49,266 nt of DNA from Lentisphaerales bacterium (GTDB lineage Bacteria > Verrucomicrobiota > Kiritimatiellia > JAUXFM01). The DNA lies in assembly GCA_030622955.1 (NCBI GenBank), contig JAUXFM010000006.1:1-49266 (forward strand), read 5' to 3'. Below are positions 7,454-14,651 of this stretch, piece after piece. Below the pieces are notes generated by a model. It was given only the letters and a program-made list of their open reading frames with translations. It searched no databases and had not been told where the DNA came from. The position numbers and the translations under genes are program-made. The stretch's first letter is position 1; every line of letters starts with the position of its first letter.

Positions 7454-7535
7454 ATGCGGTTGCGAAAAGTGCGGACATAGCTTTGAGCAGTTTCAGAATA
7501 TGTCGGAGGAGTCGTTGACGCAATGCCCAGTCAAT
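7440..7535 (+). pseudogene. N-terminal fragment of an FmdB-family zinc-ribbon protein
   Basis: Codons from ATG 7440 read MPTYECGCEKCGHSFEQFQ, the FmdB regulatory-protein zinc ribbon (first CxxC pair). After about 32 codons (LTQCP) the second Cys pair and the rest of the family are missing and the sequence passes into a flavodoxin-like fragment in another frame. This is best explained by a deletion joining two neighbouring genes. Its start overlaps the end of the radical-SAM gene. Confidence 0.6.
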
Positions 7536-7843
7536 GCAAGGCGTTCCTGGGCCGTACAGTCATGTTCCGGCGCAAAGGCTTCCTTTTTCGGAACAGGATT
7601 GGCGGAGTACGTAATGGGGGCCTGGAATTGACCGTCCAGGCCGTGCATGCAGCCATGCTGTGCCACGACATGATGGTTGTGAGCGATGGGATGCCGACTT
7701 CACATTGCGGCGGTGCTCTTTACAGCGGTGGAGAGGGCGGTATTGAGAATGACGAACAAGGATTGGCGATGGCACGGAATCTCGGCAAGAGAATAGCCTC
7801 GCTCATCAACATGCAAATGAACAGAAGGGAACAGATCAAATGA
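7536..7843 (+). pseudogene. C-terminal fragment of a flavodoxin / NADPH-dependent FMN reductase-like protein
   Basis: In frame 2 the sequence reads QCKAFLGRTVMFRRKGFLF, then RNGGLELTVQAVHAAML, PTSHCGGALYSGG and DEQGLAMARNLGKRIASLIN. This matches the C-terminal half of the flavodoxin-family FMN reductases found in anaerobes. The N-terminal FMN phosphate-binding half is absent, and a few residues before RNGG also seem to be missing. It abuts the FmdB fragment, marking a deletion scar. The stop overlaps the ATG of the next gene, so the piece may still be translated from inside. Confidence 0.6.
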
Positions 7844-9672
7844 TAATCACAGTTGCAAGTGGAAAGGGCGGAACGGGGAAGACAACTTTTGCGGTCAATC
7901 TGGCTCATGTCCTGGCGAGCCGCGGAGAGAATGTAAGATTGCTTGATTGCGATGTAGAGGAACCGAATGATCATCTCTTCGTGCGGCCTGAATTTACCGA
8001 CGAAGAACAGGTTACGGTATTGAAGCCTGTTCTGGACCAGAACAAATGCACGGGTTGCGGCAAGTGCGCAGATGCCTGTAATTACAACGCAATTGCAGTG
8101 GTTAAGGGCAGGGTTCTGATCTTCAACGAGCTCTGCCATTCCTGCGGGGTCTGTTCATATGTCTGTCCCGAAGGTGCGTTGACGGAAAGAGAGACTCCAA
8201 TAGGAATAGTGCAGATTGCTTCAGACAACAAACCGTTCTTCTTCGCACATGGATTATTAAACATTGGTGAGGCGCTGGCCCCGAAAGTGGTGGCGCAAGT
8301 TAAGGCGCATATTGACATGGAAGCCATCAACATACTTGATGCATCGCCTGGAACCGCTTGTCCAGTCGTCAAAGCAGTAGAAGAATCTGATGTTGCCGTT
8401 CTCGTGACCGAACCAACCCCGTTCGGATTGAATGACCTCAAATTGGCTGTTGGCCTTTCCCTTGCAATGAAGGTGCCTACAGGAATTCTCATCAACCGCT
8501 CGGACGGCAATGATGCGATTATTGCCGACTATGCCGAATCTGTGGGCATTCCCATTGTTGGACGAATTCCTTTCAAGCGAGAATATGCCGAAACGTACTC
8601 ATCCGGGGCCATACTTGTTGAATGGCACGAAGAGCTGCAAAAGATCCTGCTGGACATCTATGACAACGTTGCAAAATTGAAGGGAACATCTGTGCCGCCT
8701 GTACCGGAAGCAGATATTGTCAGGATTAAAGAAGACAAACCGGCCCCGTTCCCTACGGGAACGAGTGAGACTCACCGAGAGATTACCGTTATCAGCGGCA
8801 AGGGAGGAACGGGTAAAACAACTGTTCTTGGCTCGTTCGCGGTTCTCGCCAGGGACAAGGTGTTGGTAGACGATGATGTTGATGCGGCGGATTTACACCT
8901 TCTTCTGGCCCCATCAGTAAGGGAAGCACATGATTTTGTCGGAGGAAAGAAGGCGACCATCGATGCTGATAAATGCATAGGATGCGGGAAATGTATGGCA
9001 GCATGTCATTTTGACGCCATTTGCTTTGATGGGCCCTCCAATGATCTGGCAGGAAAGACGTATAGGATAGATGAGCTTGCATGCGAAGGTTGCGGGTTCT
9101 GCCCATTGGTCTGTCCTGTCGATGCAATTACTGTCGAGCCGAATGTTACGGGACGCTGGTATGTTTCGGGAACCAAGTACGGCCCAATGATACATGCATG
9201 CCTTGGAATTGCTGAAGAGAATTCCGGCAAGCTTGTTGCGCAGGTACGAAATAGAGCTGCTGAACTGGCGGTAGACCTGAAGCTGGGTCTGATACTCGGG
9301 GACGGTCCCCCTGGGACGGGCTGTCCTGTGATTGCATCGGTTTCCGGCACGGATCTGGTGGTTATTGTTACTGAACCAACTGTTTCGGGCGTGCACGATA
9401 TGGAGCGGGTATTCAAGCTTACGACACATTTTGGCGTACCTGCGCTCGTGATCGTCAATAAAGCTGACCTCAACACCGCACAAACATCAAGAATTGAGAC
9501 TATCGCGAAGGAATACAATTCCCGCGTAATAGCCATGATCCCATTTGACCGAAACGTGCATGATGCGTTGATGGAGGGAAAGACCGTTATTGAATATGCA
9601 AAAGGTGCAGCAGAGGAAGCCATACGTGAAGCATGGTCGGAACTGCAGAAAGAAGCAGAGATCAGAAAGTAA
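7840..9672 (+). CDS. Tandem fusion of two MinD-family ATPases, each with an inserted 2[4Fe-4S] ferredoxin domain
   Basis: This single 610-residue ORF contains two complete COG1149-type ATPases that are normally separate adjacent genes (DVU2103/DVU2104-like in the Desulfovibrio orange-protein locus). Half 1 (about 1-285) has the deviant Walker A SGKGGTGKTT at 7-16 and two ferredoxin motifs: C70, C73, C76, C80 and C99, C102, C105, C109. Half 2 (about 310-610) repeats SGKGGTGKTT near 319, then CIGCGKCMAAC and CEGCGFCPLVC. Both keep the switch motif (DASPGTACP and DGPPGTGCP). The linker between the halves is Pro-rich. Such ATPases are thought to load or insert metal clusters into NifX-like partners. 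The ATG overlaps the preceding fragment. Confidence 0.92.
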   Translation: MIITVASGKGGTGKTTFAVNLAHVLASRGENVRLLDCDVEEPNDHLFVRPEFTDEEQVTVLKPVLDQNKCTGCGKCADACNYNAIAVVKGRVLIFNELCHSCGVCSYVCPEGALTERETPIGIVQIASDNKPFFFAHGLLNIGEALAPKVVAQVKAHIDMEAINILDASPGTACPVVKAVEESDVAVLVTEPTPFGLNDLKLAVGLSLAMKVPTGILINRSDGNDAIIADYAESVGIPIVGRIPFKREYAETYSSGAILVEWHEELQKILLDIYDNVAKLKGTSVPPVPEADIVRIKEDKPAPFPTGTSETHREITVISGKGGTGKTTVLGSFAVLARDKVLVDDDVDAADLHLLLAPSVREAHDFVGGKKATIDADKCIGCGKCMAACHFDAICFDGPSNDLAGKTYRIDELACEGCGFCPLVCPVDAITVEPNVTGRWYVSGTKYGPMIHACLGIAEENSGKLVAQVRNRAAELAVDLKLGLILGDGPPGTGCPVIASVSGTDLVVIVTEPTVSGVHDMERVFKLTTHFGVPALVIVNKADLNTAQTSRIETIAKEYNSRVIAMIPFDRNVHDALMEGKTVIEYAKGAAEEAIREAWSELQKEAEIRK

Positions 9673-9722
9673 AGAGACGGGCGTGATGCTTGTTGCTTTC
9701 TATCACAAAACGGAGGAGACAA

Positions 9723-10097
9723 ATGAAGATAGCAGTCACATCAGAGGGAACAACGTTGAGCGATCAGGTGGATCCGCGTTTCGGACGTTGCGCACATTTC
9801 ATGATTGTTGAAACGGACACGATCGAATTTGAGGCGATAGGGAACAGCAATGCAGGTGCGGGTGGTGGCGCGGGCATTCAGTCTGCACAACTCATGTCTG
9901 AGCGCGATGTCAAGGTGGTTCTGACTGGCAGCTGTGGCCCTAATGCTTTCAGGACATTGAATGCCGCAGGAATAGAAGTGGTGACGGGTGTGGGTGGTTC
10001 GGTTCAGGATGCGATCGAGAAGTTCAAGGCGGGTGATCTCTCAAGTAGCACAAGCGCAAACGTTGCCGGTCACTTTGGAATGCAGAAACAGCAGTAA
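9723..10097 (+). CDS. NifX/NifB-C family (orange-protein-like) cofactor-binding protein
   Basis: The 124-residue protein has the full dinitrogenase-cofactor fold: MKIAVTSEGTTLSDQVDPRF, GRCAHFMIVETD, then VKVVLTGSCGPNAFRTLNAA and GIEVVTGVGGSVQDAIEKFK. A Gly-rich turn (NAGAGGGAGIQSAQL) lies in the middle. ATG 9723 is preceded by CGGAGGAG and gives the conserved N-terminus. It directly follows the MinD-ferredoxin ATPase and precedes a ferredoxin, the standard arrangement of this family. It probably binds a metal-sulfur cluster; which one cannot be read from sequence. Confidence 0.92.
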   Translation: MKIAVTSEGTTLSDQVDPRFGRCAHFMIVETDTIEFEAIGNSNAGAGGGAGIQSAQLMSERDVKVVLTGSCGPNAFRTLNAAGIEVVTGVGGSVQDAIEKFKAGDLSSSTSANVAGHFGMQKQQ

Positions 10098-10127
10098 TGA
10101 AACAAACCGGAAAGGCGAGAGATCTAT

Positions 10128-10301
10128 ATGGCGGCGCATATTGATACAGACAAGTGTACGGGATGTGGTCTTTGTTTTGACGCATGTCCCGTCGAGGCTA
10201 TTGAGATTGTGAGGGACAAGGCGAAAGTAGACAAGGACAGATGCGTGGATTGTGGCGCCTGTGTTGGCGAATGCCCGAATGAAGCCATCAGCATCGATTA
10301 G
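10128..10301 (+). CDS. 2[4Fe-4S] ferredoxin (57 aa)
   Basis: A short bacterial ferredoxin with two complete cluster motifs: C10, C13, C16, C20-Pro and C39, C42, C45, C49-Pro. Each cluster takes three Cys from one motif and the fourth from the other. It serves as a low-potential one-electron carrier in the cytosol. AAAGGCGAGA lies upstream of ATG 10128. Position after the MinD/NifX genes suggests it supplies electrons to the same system. Confidence 0.93.
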   Translation: MAAHIDTDKCTGCGLCFDACPVEAIEIVRDKAKVDKDRCVDCGACVGECPNEAISID

Positions 10302-10315
10302 ATTGGATGTGTGCC

Positions 10316-10387
10316 ATGAACGAAGCAACAGTAACCGGAGCGGCAGCTCGCCTGGGAGAAATCGGCGACCGGGTGATAATCCTTTGA
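10316..10387 (+). CDS. 23-codon ORF coupled to the MBL gene, uncertain
   Basis: ATG 10316 opens 23 codons (MNEATVTGAAARLGEIGDRV and three more) whose TGA overlaps the TTG start of the next gene, the same overlap pattern seen along this operon. It may be a leader ORF coupling translation, or a gene remnant. No family is recognised. Confidence 0.25.
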   Translation: MNEATVTGAAARLGEIGDRVIIL

Positions 10388-11076
10388 AAAATCTGAACCC
10401 CTTAGGCTGCACCAATATAAAGATACTGTATGATAACCAGGCAGAGTCGGGATTTCACAGTGGCTGGGGGTTCTCGGCGCTGATTGACGATTCCACGTTG
10501 TTTGATACGGGTGAAAACGCGGAGGCGCTGTTGGCGAACTTGCGGGCTTTCGACATTGAGCCCGAGCAGATTCAGAGAGTAGTTCTTTCACATGAAGATT
10601 GGGATCATGTAGGCGGCATCGCCATCCTCCGGCAGTGTGGTCCTGTGACTGTCTACGTGCCGATCTCTTTTTCGAAAGCCATAAAGAAGGATATCATCGG
10701 CTTCAGTCCCGCCGTCAATCTTGTGGAAATTCGCAATGCCCTCGAGGTTGAGCCAAATATGATCGTGACTCCCCAGATTGGAATAGTCAAAAAGGAAATC
10801 TCGCTGGCTATTCGAACCGTCAAGGGGATAGTGCTCATTGTTGGCTGTTCCCACCCTGGGCTTGACAGGATCATGGCGCGAGCTTCTGAATATGACCCCA
10901 TTCACGCTGTCATAGGTGGATTTCATGGATTCAAAAAGCTCAAGACATTGAGGGAAGTGCCAGTGATTATTCCGACTCATTGCACAAAAAGGAAGCAGGA
11001 CCTCCTGGACATGTACCCGAACCAGGTCCGGCACGTTGCTGCCGGAATGCAAATCTGCATCAAGGAAAAGCAATGA
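10384..11076 (+). CDS. MBL-fold metallo-hydrolase (COG1237-like)
   Basis: A 230-residue metallo-beta-lactamase-fold protein. The metal motif reads SHEDWDHVGG, so the canonical HxHxDH is HxDxDH here. Later signatures are GCSHPGLDRI, HAVIGGFHG and IPTHCTK, which mark the COG1237 group (some annotated as dihydropterin/ribofuranosyl-aminobenzene phosphate synthases). No in-frame ATG fits; TTG 10384, overlapping the previous stop, gives the family N-terminus (NLNPLGCTNIKILYDN). The 3' end overlaps the next ATG by 4 bases. The Asp substitution may alter metal content. The substrate is unknown. Confidence 0.85.
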   Translation: MKNLNPLGCTNIKILYDNQAESGFHSGWGFSALIDDSTLFDTGENAEALLANLRAFDIEPEQIQRVVLSHEDWDHVGGIAILRQCGPVTVYVPISFSKAIKKDIIGFSPAVNLVEIRNALEVEPNMIVTPQIGIVKKEISLAIRTVKGIVLIVGCSHPGLDRIMARASEYDPIHAVIGGFHGFKKLKTLREVPVIIPTHCTKRKQDLLDMYPNQVRHVAAGMQICIKEKQ

Positions 11077-11237
11077 TCAAGCAAGCTGGCAGCTGGCTGT
11101 CACCTAAGGAATTTGCCGTTCGGATTGGCACGAGCGTGCATTTTGTTCACAAACGGCTGAGCGCTGGTGATATTCCCTGCCGGAATGTGCCGGGCGCGGA
11201 AAAGGGTTTAATCCATTGCAAGCACATCAAGCGATGA
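11073..11237 (+). CDS. Small helix-turn-helix (excisionase/MerR-like) protein, 54 aa
   Basis: The sequence SWLSPKEFAVRIGTSVHFVH followed by KRLSAGDIPCRNV matches the winged-helix start of excisionase or MerR-like DNA-binding domains, where a helix-turn-helix picks the site and an Arg/Lys-rich wing follows. It is linked by ATGA overlaps to genes on both sides. No integrase or phage gene is nearby, so excision is unlikely; a small regulator or nucleoid protein is more plausible. Confidence 0.5.
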   Translation: MIKQAGSWLSPKEFAVRIGTSVHFVHKRLSAGDIPCRNVPGAEKGLIHCKHIKR

Positions 11238-11728
11238 AGAAAGCATGTCCCTATTTCCTGGCGTTGTTCGCGTTTTGCATTTGTGCGTTGGCATTGGACA
11301 TACTCATGGATCTGAAGATCAAGAACAACCGGTTAATGGCCGCCAATGTGATGGCCGTGGCCCAACATCTCGAAAGGCACGCCAAAATGTCACGGATTCG
11401 CTATCCGGGCTTGAAAAGCGATTCCGGGTATGTGGTGGCTGCCCGCCAAATGAACAAAGGGTGCGGAGGAATACTGGCTTTTGACGTGAGAGAGAGACAG
11501 GAGGACGCGAAGAAATTCATCAGCACGCTTAACATGATCTGTCATGCAGTGAGCCTTGGGGCAACAGAATCGCTCATATGTATCCCTTATTTGATGACCA
11601 TGCTTTACATGCCGTCCGAACGCCGCACAGCTTTTGGAGTTAAGGTCAACACGGTGCGGCTTTCCGTCGGTATTGAGCCGGCCGATCGGCTGATCTTGGA
11701 CATTGAACAAGCATTGTCGGATGTTTGA
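11234..11728 (+). pseudogene. Truncated Cys/Met-metabolism PLP enzyme (C-terminal part only)
   Basis: Residues from about 35 onward (NVMAVAQHLERHAKMSRIRYPGL, read in parts, then GCGGILAFDVRERQEDAKKF, AVSLGATESLICIP and LSVGIEPADRLILDIEQAL) are the C-terminal domain of cystathionine-gamma-synthase / methionine-gamma-lyase type enzymes. The PLP-binding Lys and the whole N-terminal domain are absent; the first 30 residues are a degenerate junction. The protein cannot be a working PLP enzyme. The reading frame and ATGA coupling are still intact, so the loss may be fairly recent. Confidence 0.7.
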
Positions 11729-12437
11729 TATGACTGAGTTCACTTTTAATGCCGCATTTCGCCATGAATTGCGGGAAAGCGCTCACCATTACGGTGAGTT
11801 AGTGTTTCTTGAATCCGTTTTACGTCCCGGCATGACAGTTATTGAAGGGGGTGCGAATCGTGGAGTCACAGCCATTGCCATCGCTAAAGCAGTAGGAACA
11901 GAAGGATGTGTCCACGCTCTTGAACCGGTACCGGAGTATTTCGACGCACTTCAGCAGAATGTTTCGCGCAATAGAATTCACAATGTAGCGCTCTATAATC
12001 TGGCTCTCAGCGATATGAATGGCTGTCTTCGATTTTACAAACACGGCGAAGGAAGCGGGGTGACTCGCGCCAAAGACGCGGAAAGCATCCGGGTGCAGGC
12101 AACTACCTTGTCGGCATTCGTGTCCTGCCATGGCATTTCAAAGTTGGATTTCATCAATCTCGACTGCGAAGGCAGTGAATTGAGTATCTTCCGGAAAGCG
12201 AGTTCCATTCTGAAAGAGCAAACTCCACCGATCTTCTGCGAAGTACATCGCGACTATCTAAAGATGATGAAGCAGTCAGTTCAAGATGTTGTCGGGCTAC
12301 TTCGGACATTCGGATATACAGTTCAGCCAATTCAGGTAGAAGACTTGAACAACGACTCAAACTTCGAGCACTGCTCGCATGTCTACGCTTCAATGAGTTC
12401 GTCCGAGTCAAGAAATCGGAAGAAGAAACGAAAATGA
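11721..12437 (+). CDS. FkbM-family SAM-dependent methyltransferase
   Basis: A 238-residue class I methyltransferase. Motif I is MTVIEGGANRGVTAIAIAKA, followed by GCVHALEPVPEYFDALQQNV and the FkbM hallmark LDFINLDCEGSELSIFRKAS. FkbM enzymes O-methylate sugars or small molecules. The start at 11721 or 11730 lies in the end of the PLP remnant; both keep the domain. The C-terminus is Lys/Arg-rich. The TGA overlaps the psd ATG by 4 bases. The substrate is unknown. Confidence 0.85.
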   Translation: MFDMTEFTFNAAFRHELRESAHHYGELVFLESVLRPGMTVIEGGANRGVTAIAIAKAVGTEGCVHALEPVPEYFDALQQNVSRNRIHNVALYNLALSDMNGCLRFYKHGEGSGVTRAKDAESIRVQATTLSAFVSCHGISKLDFINLDCEGSELSIFRKASSILKEQTPPIFCEVHRDYLKMMKQSVQDVVGLLRTFGYTVQPIQVEDLNNDSNFEHCSHVYASMSSSESRNRKKKRK

Positions 12438-13129
12438 CACGATGGCGAATAAGACCGGAAGTAATGCCCTTCATTGCGGCATCATTTGCAGTCGGCATCT
12501 TGGCCGGTTTGGCGGTCAAAGCATTCGCCAGTTCATGGCATATAGCATTTGAAGTTGCTGTCGGAGTAGCAGCATTGTTTACTGCCTACATGCTCTATTT
12601 CTTCCGGGACCCGGACCGCTGGGCGCCAACCAATAGAATGGCGATAGTGGCCGGAGCCGATGGAACAGTGGCAGCCATAACCGAATTGCGGGAAAACAAA
12701 TACCTGAAGACAGATTGCGTACGAATCAGCATTTTCCTCAGCTTATTCGATGTCCATGTCAACCGCGCCCCGATTACGGGAAAATCAAAATTTCTTGGCT
12801 ATTTCCCCGGAAAGCGGTTCTTCACGTTTCAGGAGAAATCATCCAGCTTGAACCAGCATAACAAGATACTCATAGAGGGAGAGCATACGAGTTGCCTGGT
12901 TAATCAGATTGTCGGGCCGGTCTGTCGTCGCGTCGTCTATTGGCCGGATCATGACAAGGCCGTCGATGTGGCGGTAGGCGAGAGAATTGGCATGATGAAG
13001 TTTGGGTCCAGGCTCGACATGTATTTTCCAAAGAAAGACGTGACCGTGCGGGTAAAGATGGGCGACGGCGTCAAGGCCGGCGTGACGATTGTGGGGTATC
13101 TCAGAAACAACCAAGGTGATGCAAATTGA
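12434..13129 (+). CDS. psd: Phosphatidylserine decarboxylase, short (archaeal-type) form
   Basis: A pyruvoyl enzyme that converts phosphatidylserine to phosphatidylethanolamine at the inner membrane. The 231 residues include two N-terminal membrane segments (about 8-28 and 33-54), then YFFRDPDRWAP, GADGTVAAITELRE, SIFLSLFDVHVNRAPITGK and the self-cleavage site KFGS, where cleavage before Ser192 would generate the pyruvoyl group. No phosphatidylserine synthase is in the window. It overlaps its neighbours by 4 bases at each end. Confidence 0.92.
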   Translation: MTRWRIRPEVMPFIAASFAVGILAGLAVKAFASSWHIAFEVAVGVAALFTAYMLYFFRDPDRWAPTNRMAIVAGADGTVAAITELRENKYLKTDCVRISIFLSLFDVHVNRAPITGKSKFLGYFPGKRFFTFQEKSSSLNQHNKILIEGEHTSCLVNQIVGPVCRRVVYWPDHDKAVDVAVGERIGMMKFGSRLDMYFPKKDVTVRVKMGDGVKAGVTIVGYLRNNQGDAN

Positions 13130-14115
13130 AGAGCCTTGCTGAATGGATAGACAGCTTGGGGCGAACCCCCGTGATGCCGCTCATGGGTTATCCGGGAATG
13201 CGCCTGACCAACACGAGCATTAAACTCAATGAATTCAATTGGGGCGTTCAGTCATGGAGCATACACGAATTGTATCACCGTTTTCGACCGGATGGCGTCT
13301 TTCTTTTGATGGATCTGGCCGTTGAGGCAAGCGCTTTAGGATTACAGGTAAGATTTCCACTTCTTGATAGTCCGAGTGTGGAGATTCATCCTGTTCGCGA
13401 GGAGTTGGATCTTGATCAATTCATTGTGGCAGATGTTCTTAAAGATGGTCGCGTGATGGCGTTTGTGGAGGCAGCCAGGCAACTGACGAGCATTTTGCCA
13501 GCCGGCGTCCTGAGATGTGCGTATGTTACAGCGCCCTTTACGCTCGCCGGGCTTATGATGGGTGCGAGTGAGATGGCCATCAAGATAATGTTGGAGGAAA
13601 AGCTGGTGCGCCAAGTCTTGGACGTGGCTACAAATGCAACGATTCGATATGCGCGTGCCCTCGCGGAAGCCGGAGTTCAGCTCATTATGCTTCTTGATCC
13701 ATCAGCGGTCATGATGGGCCCTGCGCAATATCAGACATTCGCAAAACCATCCGTCAGGATCGTTGATGAAGCTCTAGAGGAGATCCCGATCGTCTATCAC
13801 ATCTGCGGAGATTCGCGCCATCTTATCGGCGATATCTGTTCTCTAGGAGTTGCCGGCGTGAGCCTCGATAGCTCTGTTCATCTTCCTGCCGTGGCGGAAC
13901 AACTCCCCGATGAAATGATTCTTGTCGGCAATATAGCTTCCGTTGATATTATGATGAATGCAACCGCATCCGTTGTAGAAGCTACAGTGCGTGAGTTGCG
14001 AAAAGGCATGGAGCCGTACAAGAATTTCATTCTGTCAACAAGTTGTGACCTACCACTTGAAACACCACCGGAGAATATAGATGCATTCATGCGGGCAGGT
14101 GCAGGTAAGAGGTGA
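13126..14115 (+). CDS. Uroporphyrinogen-decarboxylase-family corrinoid methyltransferase (MtaA/MtbA-like)
   Basis: A 329-residue TIM-barrel protein of the URO-D superfamily. It carries the zinc ligands of the methylcobamide:thiol methyltransferase subgroup: H225 and C227 in VYHICGD and C307 in STSCDLPLETP. True HemE lacks these. Other matches are MPLMGYPG, VTAPFTLAGLMMGAS and MILVGNIAS. It probably moves a methyl group between a corrinoid protein and a thiol or similar acceptor; no corrinoid protein is adjacent. TTG 13126 overlaps the psd stop by 4 bases and has AAGGTG upstream. Confidence 0.85.
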   Translation: MKSLAEWIDSLGRTPVMPLMGYPGMRLTNTSIKLNEFNWGVQSWSIHELYHRFRPDGVFLLMDLAVEASALGLQVRFPLLDSPSVEIHPVREELDLDQFIVADVLKDGRVMAFVEAARQLTSILPAGVLRCAYVTAPFTLAGLMMGASEMAIKIMLEEKLVRQVLDVATNATIRYARALAEAGVQLIMLLDPSAVMMGPAQYQTFAKPSVRIVDEALEEIPIVYHICGDSRHLIGDICSLGVAGVSLDSSVHLPAVAEQLPDEMILVGNIASVDIMMNATASVVEATVRELRKGMEPYKNFILSTSCDLPLETPPENIDAFMRAGAGKR

Positions 14116-14151
14116 AGATGAGTCGAATACAGCAAATGAAAGGGGAAATAT

Positions 14152-14529
14152 ATGTCAACGCTACCGGACGATGTAAGCAAAGCGTGGGATAATCGTGAGG
14201 GCCCTATAGTCTTCACGACGACGGATGGATATGGGAAGCCAAATTCAATCTACGCAACCTGTGTCAAGAAGTTCAATGAGAGCAAATTGGTCGTTGCGGA
14301 CAACTACTTCAGTAAGACGCGGGCCAATATTATTATCGGCAGCAAAGGAGCGATCCTGTTCATAACGAAAGACAGGAAAGCCTTCCAGGTGAAAGGCTCT
14401 ATTGACTATGTGCGACAAGGTGAGATCTATGACGACATGAAAATGTGGCTTGACGCGAAATTCCCGGGCAGAGCGGCAGCCGTATTGAATGTCGAAGAGG
14501 TCTATACCGGTGCAGAGAGACTTCTGTAG
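14152..14529 (+). CDS. Pyridoxamine-5'-phosphate-oxidase-like FMN-binding protein
   Basis: A 125-residue split-barrel protein of the PPOX-like group (GPIVFTTTDGYGKPNSIYAT, KLVVADNYFSKTRANI, KGAILFITKDRKAFQVKG). Such proteins bind FMN or related flavins and act as small oxidoreductases or flavin carriers. It is too short for true PdxH and lacks that enzyme's C-terminal part. GAAAGGGG lies about 9 bases before the ATG. It ends the plus-strand run before the second regulator. Confidence 0.85.
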   Translation: MSTLPDDVSKAWDNREGPIVFTTTDGYGKPNSIYATCVKKFNESKLVVADNYFSKTRANIIIGSKGAILFITKDRKAFQVKGSIDYVRQGEIYDDMKMWLDAKFPGRAAAVLNVEEVYTGAERLL

Positions 14530-14591
14530 CCGCAACACCATGCGGAGACAATAGACCATATGGTTCAAAGGGACAGAAAAGAGAAAGGATC

Positions 14592-14651
14592 ATGAAGGAT
14601 CAACGCAAGATCGTGGTGATGGGATGCTCGGGGTGTGGAACTTCTAGTTGA
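14592..14651 (+). pseudogene. N-terminal stump of an FAD-dependent oxidoreductase
   Basis: After a good ribosome site (GAAAGGATC) ATG 14592 opens 19 codons ending in TGA: MKDQRKIVVMGCSGCGTSS. This looks like the first beta strand and Cys/Gly turn of FAD/NAD-linked oxidoreductases of the type truncated at the window's left edge. The sequence then runs into the 3' end of the convergent regulator gene, so the remainder was lost. Confidence 0.4.

Noticed and set aside
11124-11141. TTGGCACGAGCGTGCA as a second sigma-54 promoter
   Set aside because: GG and GC are separated by 9, not 10, bases, and the site lies inside a coding gene.
14649-14651. TGA after MGCSGCGTSS as a Sec codon
   Set aside because: After the TGA the sequence is the antisense of the regulator gene, not a continuation of an oxidoreductase.
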